Assembly: GCA_028869035.1 (NCBI GenBank)
Contig: JAGWTL010000054.1
Span: 1-12,440, forward strand
Reading direction: 5' to 3'
Source: Burkholderiales bacterium
GTDB taxonomy: Bacteria; Pseudomonadota; Gammaproteobacteria; Burkholderiales; Burkholderiaceae_C
Length of the DNA stretch: 12,440 nucleotides
A program made the position numbers and the translations under genes. The notes beneath the pieces are model-generated. The model was given only the letters and a program-made list of their open reading frames with translations. It was not told the DNA's origin and did not search any database. Position 1 is the first letter of the stretch. Each line of letters begins with the position of its first letter. Positions 7,452 to 12,440 of the stretch are shown here, piece by piece.

Positions 7452-8738
7452 ATGAGCCTCTTTCAATGGACCGAGAAAAGCGCCGGCGTGCTGCAGCAGG
7501 GCGGGGTGATCGCCCCCGACGAACGCCTGCCCTGGCCGCAAACGGCCGTGATGGGCGTGCAGCACGTGATCGCCATGTTCGGCGCCACCGTGCTGGCCCC
7601 CATCCTCATGGGTTTCGACCCCAACATCGCCATCCTCATGAGCGGCATCGGCACCCTGATCTTCTTTTTCATCACCGGCGGCAAGGTGCCCAGCTACCTG
7701 GGTTCGAGCTTCGCCTTCATCGGCGTGGTGATCGCCGCCACGGCCTATGCCGGCCAGGGCGCCAACGCCAACATCGGCCTGGCCCTGGGCGGCATCATCG
7801 CCTGCGGCGCGGTCTACACCCTGATCGGCGTCATCGTGCAGGCCATCGGCACCGGCTGGATCGAGCGCTTCATGCCCCCGGTGGTCACCGGCGCGGTGGT
7901 CGCGGTGATCGGCCTGAACCTGGCCGGCATCCCGGTCAAGAACATGGCCGCCGGCAACTTCGACGCCTGGATGCAGCTCGTCACCTTCGTTTGCGTGGGC
8001 CTGGTGGCTGTGCTCACCAAGGGCATGGTCCAGCGCCTGCTCATCCTCGTGGGCCTGATCGTCGCCAGCGTCATCTACGCTGTGCTCACCAACGGCCTGG
8101 GCCTGGGCAAGCCCATGGACCTGTCGGGGGTGCTGAACGCCGCCTGGTTCGGCTGGCCCAACTTCGCCGCGCCGGTGTTCGAAGCCAAGGCCATGCTGCT
8201 GATCGCCCCCGTGGCCATCATCCTGGTGGCCGAGAACCTGGGCCACATCAAGGCCGTCACCGCCATGACCGGCCGTAACCTGGATGCCTATATGGGCCGG
8301 GCCTTCATCGGCGACGGCGTGGCCACCATGGTCAGCGGCGGCGCCGGCGGCACGGGCGTGACCACCTACGCCGAAAACATCGGCGTCATGGCGGCGACCA
8401 AGATCTACTCCACCGCCATCTTTTTCGTGGCCGCGTTGATCGCCATCCTGCTGGGCTTCTCGCCCAAGTTCGGCGCCGTGATCCAGGCCATCCCCCTGCC
8501 CGTCATGGGCGGCGTCTCCATCGTGGTCTTCGGCCTCATCGCCGTGGCCGGCGCCAAGATCTGGGTCGACAACAAGGTGGACTTCAGCGACAACAAGAAC
8601 CTCATCGTCGCCGCCGTCACCCTGGTGCTGGGCACGGGCGACTTCACGCTCAAGTTCGGCCAGTTCGCGCTGGGCGGCATCGGCACCGCCACCTTCGGCG
8701 CCATCCTGCTCTACGCGCTGCTCAACCGCAAGCGCTGA
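7452..8738 (+). CDS. rutG: NCS2-family pyrimidine (uracil) permease, RutG-like
   Basis: A 428-residue polytopic inner-membrane transporter of the nucleobase-cation symporter 2 family (UraA/RutG/PbuX), expected to have 14 segments. The N-terminus VIAPDERLPWPQTAVMGVQH (19-38), FGATVLAPILMG (43-54), GSSFAFIGVVIAAT (84-97), AENLGHIKAVTAMTGRN (260-276) and TTYAENIGVMA (304-314) closely resemble E. coli RutG as remembered, more than UraA. Glu261 and Glu308 correspond to the substrate-site glutamates of UraA (E241, E290). AGGAGA (7439-7444) lies 7 bases before the ATG. No other rut genes are present. The divergent partner is upp, so uracil uptake for salvage is the likely job. The symbol reflects sequence resemblance only; uraA is an equally usable name. 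Confidence 0.93.
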   Translation: MSLFQWTEKSAGVLQQGGVIAPDERLPWPQTAVMGVQHVIAMFGATVLAPILMGFDPNIAILMSGIGTLIFFFITGGKVPSYLGSSFAFIGVVIAATAYAGQGANANIGLALGGIIACGAVYTLIGVIVQAIGTGWIERFMPPVVTGAVVAVIGLNLAGIPVKNMAAGNFDAWMQLVTFVCVGLVAVLTKGMVQRLLILVGLIVASVIYAVLTNGLGLGKPMDLSGVLNAAWFGWPNFAAPVFEAKAMLLIAPVAIILVAENLGHIKAVTAMTGRNLDAYMGRAFIGDGVATMVSGGAGGTGVTTYAENIGVMAATKIYSTAIFFVAALIAILLGFSPKFGAVIQAIPLPVMGGVSIVVFGLIAVAGAKIWVDNKVDFSDNKNLIVAAVTLVLGTGDFTLKFGQFALGGIGTATFGAILLYALLNRKR

Positions 8739-8757
8739 ATCTCATTCAGAGCGTATT

Positions 8758-8801
8758 TATCCTTGCAATTCATGGGATGAGACTCCATGATTGCAAGGAT
8801 A
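8758..8801. repeat. Long inverted repeat with one bulge after the permease gene
   Basis: The left arm TATCCTTGCAATTCATGG (8758-8775) and right arm CCATGATTGCAAGGATA (8785-8801) pair over 17 bases with a single bulged T. The loop is GATGAGACT. It starts 20 bases after the permease stop. The stem is AT-rich and no T-run follows on either strand, so it is not a standard intrinsic terminator. It marks the left edge of the lower-GC segment. Confidence 0.85.
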
Positions 8802-8825
8802 TTTGAGCGGCACCGACACCCTCTT

Positions 8826-8901
8826 TTTGCTAGACGAGCTGCAGCACGGCCCGGCTGTTGCAGCCTTAATCGGCGCGCACCTCACCTTCATTTGCTAGAC
8901 G
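8826..8901. repeat. Pair of 11-base direct repeats upstream of the HEPN-like gene
   Basis: TTTGCTAGACG occurs at 8826-8836 and again at 8891-8901, 65 bases apart start to start. The second copy ends just before the ribosome-binding site of the HEPN-like gene. The repeats could be operator half-sites or footprints of a past insertion; neither can be decided here. Confidence 0.6.
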
Positions 8902-8915
8902 TCGGAAGCAGTGCT

Positions 8916-9623
8916 ATGCCACTTACACCCGAGCAGATTCTCAACCTTGACCTGAGCTATCCCGGGATCTCGTTCGGCTACGAGAGCTGGGCACTGGATA
9001 GCTACTTGAAGGTACTTGAAGAACAAATCGATCACGCGCGCGCCCAATATCGACTGCGCGCCGAGCGTCAACTGAGTCTCGACCGCAAGGGTCTTGAGCA
9101 TCATGAGTACGGCTCCCGCCTGTCTGAAATCGATGAAGCCGCAGACTCTCAGATTCCACGATTCTTTCGCATTGGCGCTGTCGTTTCAGTCTGGGGGCTT
9201 TTCGAATCATCCCTTACGGACTTCGCCTTGTACGTTGGGCAACGCGAGAAGGTCGGCCTGTCCTTCAAGGACGTCCGTGCCGACAGCTTTCGAGTCCAGA
9301 TTGAGAAATACTTTGAAAAAGTTGTTCGCATCTCTATACCGTGGTCAGTGGACGAACGTGAACGCCTGGGCCGACTACATGAGTTGCGCAATTTCTTAGC
9401 CCATCGCAACGGACGACTGATGGACCTGCCTCCCGAATCTGAGAAGAGAATCAAAGACTTGGTGAGCCGCATGAGCGGCATCGTCATTGAGGGAAGCACC
9501 ATTGCAGTGTCACCTGAGTACGTGACTGACGCGGCCAAACTCGTGTTTGACTGCGTCGGTCGATTCAATCAGCAACTTGCAGACAAGTATGTGCAGCCAA
9601 TCCCAAGTGCCGGCACCTATTGA
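8916..9623 (+). CDS. HEPN-like protein with RN-x3-H motif, probable accessory or defence gene
   Basis: A 235-residue, largely helical soluble protein without signal peptide or membrane segment. A motif ELRNFLAHRNGRL (156-168) gives R158-N159 and H163, the Rx4-6H signature of HEPN domains, many of which are RNases in toxin-antitoxin, CRISPR and abortive-infection systems. The helix RFFRIGAVVSVWGLFESSLTDFALYV (82-107) is typical of the partner helices in these folds. The ATG at 8916 has GGAAG (8904-8908) 7 bases upstream. The same frame is open from an ATG at 8787, but that part looks non-coding. Base composition is lower than the neighbours: four 60-base lines gave 42-55% GC against 68% for a sampled permease line. 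No nucleotidyltransferase or other antitoxin partner lies beside it. Catalytic activity is inferred from the motif alone. Confidence 0.7.
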   Translation: MPLTPEQILNLDLSYPGISFGYESWALDSYLKVLEEQIDHARAQYRLRAERQLSLDRKGLEHHEYGSRLSEIDEAADSQIPRFFRIGAVVSVWGLFESSLTDFALYVGQREKVGLSFKDVRADSFRVQIEKYFEKVVRISIPWSVDERERLGRLHELRNFLAHRNGRLMDLPPESEKRIKDLVSRMSGIVIEGSTIAVSPEYVTDAAKLVFDCVGRFNQQLADKYVQPIPSAGTY

Positions 9624-9625
9624 GG

Positions 9626-9696
9626 CTTTCATAAATCATGACAAGCACCTCACATCCGCTCGCCCTGAGCCTGAACGGCAGGTGTCATGAATAAAG
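9626..9696. repeat. Imperfect inverted repeat downstream of the HEPN-like gene
   Basis: TCATGACA (9636-9643) and TGTCATGA (9683-9690) are exact inverted arms. Outer CTTT/AAAG ends pair if short unpaired bases are allowed. The loop is 39 bases. It begins just after the HEPN-like stop and may mark the right side of the acquired segment. It shares no clear sequence with the left inverted repeat. Confidence 0.45.
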
Positions 9697-9778
9697 AAAA
9701 CATCAATAATTCAATCTTTGAGCGCCTGCTTTCCCGGCTGCTCATAGTCGGCGGATTCAACCGGTCAAGGAACAACAA

Positions 9779-10141
9779 CTACTCATCGCTATCCCGCTCG
9801 CAACGCCCCCGCCCCTGAGCCAGACCGCGGAAATCGCCCTGCCACTGCCCGCTGGCCGTGTCCAGGACGATGCGCTCGTTGTCCAGCGCCGTGCGGATCA
9901 CGGCACCCTCGATGGCAAAGCTGTGGACCGGCACGCCGTCAATGCGCAGGGCTCGAACCCGGCGTTCGTCGTGGTCAATCTCCACGCTGCGCACCCAGGT
10001 GCTGCGCGCCGGCATATAAACCGCCTCGCAGCGGTAGCGCACCGTCGCAGCCCAGGCCGGCACAGCCACCAACAGCAGACTGAGCGCCAGAACCAGGCGC
10101 TCAGCCCTGTCCCTGCATCCGTTCACTTTTCCAATACACAT
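9779..10141 (-). CDS. Small exported protein of unknown family
   Basis: A 120-residue protein with a probable signal peptide: basic residues up to R15, hydrophobic LVLALSLLLVAVPAW (16-30), and a likely cut after AWA near residue 31. The mature part of about 89 residues is charged and looks beta-rich. It has one cysteine near each end (C38 and C114), which could form a disulfide in the periplasm. The start is uncertain: ATG at 10141 makes a 41-base overlap with the 3' end of the adenosyltransferase gene, while an in-frame GTG at 10126 would shorten it by five residues; neither has a good ribosome-binding site. The overlap implies translation coupled to the upstream gene. No family was recognised and no function is proposed. 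Confidence 0.65.
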   Translation of the reverse strand: MCIGKVNGCRDRAERLVLALSLLLVAVPAWAATVRYRCEAVYMPARSTWVRSVEIDHDERRVRALRIDGVPVHSFAIEGAVIRTALDNERIVLDTASGQWQGDFRGLAQGRGRCERDSDE

Positions 10142-10661
10142 CGTCGCCGCCGTTCATGCGGTTGAGCACACGCGCCAGTACGAACATCAGGTCGGACAGG
10201 CGGTTCAGGTACTGGCGCGGCGCGTCCTTGATGGCCTCCTGATCACCCAGGGCCACCAGGGCGCGCTCGGCGCGGCGCGCCACGGTGCGGCAGACATGGG
10301 CCAGGGCCGCGGCGCGCGAGCCTGCGGGCAGGATGAACTCCTGCAGGCGCGGCAGCTGTTCGTTGTATTTCGCCAGCGCCTGGTCCAGGGCCAGCACCGC
10401 CTCGCCCTTGAGCAGCTCGTAGCCGGGGATGGACAGCTCGCCACCCAGATTGAAGAGCTGGTGCTGGATCTCCACCAGCAGTTCGCGCACGTCGGGGGGC
10501 AGCGCCTCGCAGAGCAGCAGACCGATGTTGGAATTGAGTTCGTCCACGTCCCCCATCGCGTGCACGCGCAGGTTGTTCTTGGAGACCCGCTGGTTGTCGC
10601 CCAGGCCGGTGGTGCCCTGGTCGCCGGTGCGGGTGGCAATTTGCGTGAGACGATTTCCCAT
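10101..10661 (-). CDS. pduO: PduO-type ATP:cob(I)alamin adenosyltransferase
   Basis: A 186-residue cytoplasmic enzyme that transfers the adenosyl group of ATP to cob(I)alamin, making adenosylcobalamin. The N-terminal ATP-binding segment TRTGDQGTTGL (10-20), HAMGDVDELNSNIG (34-47), the CRTVARRAER helix (124-133) and YLNRLSDLMFVLAR (151-164) are the family signatures and look intact. The length is normal for single-domain PduO/MMAB. The ATG at 10661 has AAGGCGG a few bases upstream. It is transcribed away from the FAD-linked oxidase gene, with a 117-base divergent gap. Its 3' end overlaps the small exported-protein gene by 41 bases. No cobalamin biosynthesis or B12-dependent enzyme gene is in the window. 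Confidence 0.95.
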   Translation of the reverse strand: MGNRLTQIATRTGDQGTTGLGDNQRVSKNNLRVHAMGDVDELNSNIGLLLCEALPPDVRELLVEIQHQLFNLGGELSIPGYELLKGEAVLALDQALAKYNEQLPRLQEFILPAGSRAAALAHVCRTVARRAERALVALGDQEAIKDAPRQYLNRLSDLMFVLARVLNRMNGGDDVYWKSERMQGQG

Positions 10662-10733
10662 GATGGCCGCCTTGGATCAAAATGTGGTCTTGCCGCGTTC
10701 CTTCGGGTTCGGGGCCGGATTCACCCCATTATT

Positions 10734-10753
10734 CCCCAGCCCCGGCGCTGGGG
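10734..10753 (+). promoter_or_regulatory. Hairpin in the presumed leader of the FAD-linked oxidase mRNA
   Basis: CCCCAGC (10734-10740) and GCTGGGG (10747-10753) form a perfect 7-bp stem with a CCCGGC loop, 25 bases before the oxidase ATG. There is no following T-run. It could affect mRNA stability or initiation, or be incidental in GC-rich DNA. Confidence 0.35.
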
Positions 10754-10778
10754 CCGCCCCCAGGGCACGGAGACCACC

Positions 10779-12206
10779 ATGAACGCACCCGCCCACGCCA
10801 GCCAGTTGCAACCCGATGTCCATCTGCGCGAGGTGCCCTCGGCCCTGGTTGCGGCTCTCAAGGCCCGCTTCGGCGAGCGCTGCTCCACCGCCCTGGTGGT
10901 GCGGGAACAGCACGGCCGCGACGAATCGGCCTACACCAGCGTACCCCCGCCCTCGGCCGTGGTTTTTGCCGAAAGCACGGCCGACGTGGCCGAAGCCGTG
11001 CGCCTGGCCGGCCAGTACGAAGTGCCCGTCATCCCCTTCGGCGTGGGCTCCTCGCTCGAAGGCCATCTGCTGGCCGTCCAGGGCGGCATCAGCATCGACG
11101 TCAGCCGCATGAGCAAGGTCCTGGCAGTCCATGTCGAAGACCTCACGGTGACCGTGCAACCCGGCGTGACGCGCAAGCAGCTCAATGACGAGATCAAGAA
11201 CACGGGCCTGTTCTTCCCCATCGACCCGGGCGCCGACGCCAGCATCGGCGGCATGAGCGCCACCCGCGCCTCCGGCACCAACGCCGTGCGCTACGGCACC
11301 ATGCGCGAGAACGTGCTGGCGCTGGAAGTGGTCACCGCCGGCGGCGACGTCATCCGCACCGGCACCCGCGCCAAGAAGTCTTCCGCCGGCTACGACCTCA
11401 CGCGCCTTTTCGTGGGCAGCGAAGGCACGCTGGGTGTGATCACCGAAATCACCCTCAAGCTCTACCCCCTGCCCGAGGCCATCTCGGCCGCCATCTGCTC
11501 CTTCCCCAGCATCGAGGCCGCGGTGCGCAGCACCATCCAGATCATCCAGATGGGCATTCCGATCGCGCGCGTGGAGCTGATCGACGCCAACACCGTGCAC
11601 GCCGTCAACGCGCACTCCAAGCTCAGCCTGCGCGAAGAGGCCATGCTGCTCATGGAGTTCCACGGCTCACCCGCCGGCGTCAAGGAGCAGGCCGAGACCG
11701 TGCAGGAGATCGCCGGTGAGCATGGCGGTAACGCCTTCGAATGGGCCAGCACACCCGAAGAGCGCACCCGGCTGTGGAGCGCACGTCACATGGCCTACTT
11801 CGCGGGCCTGCAGTCGCGCCCGGGCTGCCGCGCCATCACCACCGACGCCTGCGTGCCGATCTCGCAGCTGGCCACCGCCGTGTTGGAGAGCGTGGCCGAG
11901 GTCGAGGCCAGCGGCATCCCCTACTTCATGGTCGGCCACGTGGGCGACGGCAACTTCCACATGGGCTACCTGATCGACCCCGAAAGCGCCAGCGAACGGG
12001 CCACGGCCGAGCAGCTCAACCACCAGCTCGTGCAGCGCGCGCTGCGCCTGGGCGGCACCTGCACCGGCGAGCACGGCATCGGCCTGCACAAGATGGGCTT
12101 CCTGCTCGACGAGGCCGGCCCGGCCGCGGTCGGCCTGATGCGCGCGGTCAAGCAGGCGCTCGACCCGAAGAACATCATGAATCCGGGCAAGATCTTCGAG
12201 ATCTGA
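10779..12206 (+). CDS. FAD-linked oxidase, D-lactate dehydrogenase (cytochrome)/glycolate oxidase GlcD type
   Basis: A 475-residue flavoprotein of the FAD-binding type 4 (PCMH/VAO-like) family, which oxidises 2-hydroxyacids such as D-lactate to the keto acid. The FAD-binding half spans about 50-230, with PFGVGSSLEGH (86-96), VQPGVTRKQLND (127-138) and FPIDPGADASIGGM plus ATRASGTNAVRYG (146-173). The C-terminal substrate half has GHVGDGNFH (386-394), GEHGIG (430-435) and LDPKNIMNPGK (461-471), the metal- and substrate-site signatures. The length matches single-polypeptide D-LDH. No membrane segment is seen, so membrane contact would be peripheral. The ATG at 10779 has GGAGA 5 bases upstream. 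No glcE/glcF partners are adjacent, favouring D-lactate or another D-2-hydroxyacid over glycolate. The gene ends 18 bases before the convergent spoVR-like gene. Confidence 0.93.
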   Translation: MNAPAHASQLQPDVHLREVPSALVAALKARFGERCSTALVVREQHGRDESAYTSVPPPSAVVFAESTADVAEAVRLAGQYEVPVIPFGVGSSLEGHLLAVQGGISIDVSRMSKVLAVHVEDLTVTVQPGVTRKQLNDEIKNTGLFFPIDPGADASIGGMSATRASGTNAVRYGTMRENVLALEVVTAGGDVIRTGTRAKKSSAGYDLTRLFVGSEGTLGVITEITLKLYPLPEAISAAICSFPSIEAAVRSTIQIIQMGIPIARVELIDANTVHAVNAHSKLSLREEAMLLMEFHGSPAGVKEQAETVQEIAGEHGGNAFEWASTPEERTRLWSARHMAYFAGLQSRPGCRAITTDACVPISQLATAVLESVAEVEASGIPYFMVGHVGDGNFHMGYLIDPESASERATAEQLNHQLVQRALRLGGTCTGEHGIGLHKMGFLLDEAGPAAVGLMRAVKQALDPKNIMNPGKIFEI

Positions 12207-12224
12207 TCCCGGGTCCGCGCCGCC

Positions 12225-12440
12225 TCAGTGCGTCGGCGACGGCACCGCCCAGCGCTTGGTGATGTCGCCCTTGGCGTTGACGCTCTCGAGGTGGACCGCG
12301 AAGCCCCACAGCCGCGCGACGTGCTTGAGCACCTCGTTGGCGCTGTCGGCCAGCGGGCGGTCCTTGTGCTGGAAGTGGCGCAGCGTGAGCGAGCGGTCGC
12401 CGCGCAGGTTGACGTTCCAGACCTGGATGTTGGGCTCGCG
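12225..12440 (-). CDS. SpoVR/YcgB family protein, C-terminal fragment
   Basis: The last 71 codons of a gene that runs off the right edge. The visible protein starts REPNIQVWNVNLRGDRSLTL and continues HFQHKDRPL, EVLKHVARLWGF and AVHLESV. This is the conserved C-terminus of SpoVR-like proteins (E. coli YcgB). In proteobacteria spoVR commonly sits with yeaG (PrkA-type kinase) and yeaH, linked to stationary-phase and stress responses; those genes would lie beyond the edge. Biochemical function is unknown. It ends with TGA at 12225-12227 and is convergent with the FAD-linked oxidase gene. Confidence 0.9.
   Translation of the reverse strand, partial: REPNIQVWNVNLRGDRSLTLRHFQHKDRPLADSANEVLKHVARLWGFAVHLESVNAKGDITKRWAVPSPTH

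Noticed and set aside
8758..8801. Integron attC-type recombination site
   Set aside because: The arms lack the conserved RYYYAAC and GTTRRRY core ends, and no integrase is present.
8787..8915. N-terminal extension of the HEPN-like protein from ATG 8787
   Set aside because: The residues are Arg/Pro/His-rich without fold character, the ATG lies within a hairpin arm, and the ATG at 8916 has a well-spaced GGAAG.
9687..9818. A 43-codon plus-strand frame starting MNKENINNSIFERLL, with AGG 5 bases upstream
   Set aside because: The start looks plausible, but the second half is low-complexity and runs into the minus-strand gene at 9779. It is more likely chance or a truncated remnant than a working gene.

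Overview
The window looks like chromosomal DNA from a high-GC betaproteobacterium, most likely Burkholderiales and possibly Comamonadaceae. This is inferred from dense, GC-rich gene packing (about 68% GC in a sampled line of the permease gene), from Gram-negative envelope genes (signal peptides, a GGDEF-EAL membrane protein, a SpoVR-family protein in a non-sporulating context), and from the gene set. No rRNA, tRNA, CRISPR array or recognisable insertion sequence is visible.

Layout. (1) 119-1885, plus strand: a TetR-type repressor gene, a 37-residue membrane microprotein and an alpha/beta hydrolase. Near-identical palindromes (TTCGCAC-N4-GTGCGAA) lie in front of the repressor and in front of the microprotein-hydrolase pair, so the repressor probably controls itself and both downstream genes. 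(2) 1872-6038, minus strand: an operon-like string of an internally deleted substrate-binding-protein (SBP) paralogue, an intact SBP with signal peptide, and a 912-residue membrane PAS-GGDEF-EAL protein. No permease or ATPase is present, so the SBP may feed a ligand signal to the periplasmic domain of the c-di-GMP enzyme. (3) 6148-8738: a uracil salvage locus, with upp plus an EVE-domain gene on the minus strand diverging from a RutG-like NCS2 permease on the plus strand. The last 51 bases of upp and of the EVE gene are 80% identical, including the stop codon. (4) About 8739-9690: a lower-GC segment carrying a HEPN-like gene with an RN-x3-H motif, bordered by inverted and direct repeats. It looks like an acquired accessory gene. 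(5) 9779-12440: a small exported protein overlapping a PduO-type cobalamin adenosyltransferase gene (minus), a divergent FAD-linked D-lactate-dehydrogenase-type oxidase (plus), and the C-terminal end of a SpoVR/YcgB gene (minus) running off the window.

The most notable candidates for undescribed biology are the orphan SBP plus GGDEF-EAL pair, the repressor-microprotein-hydrolase regulon, the solitary HEPN gene with its repeats, and the shared 3' ends of upp and the EVE gene. Intergenic gaps are all shorter than 300 bases. Nothing beyond the listed repeats and sites was recognised in them, and bases 1-118 hold no supported gene.
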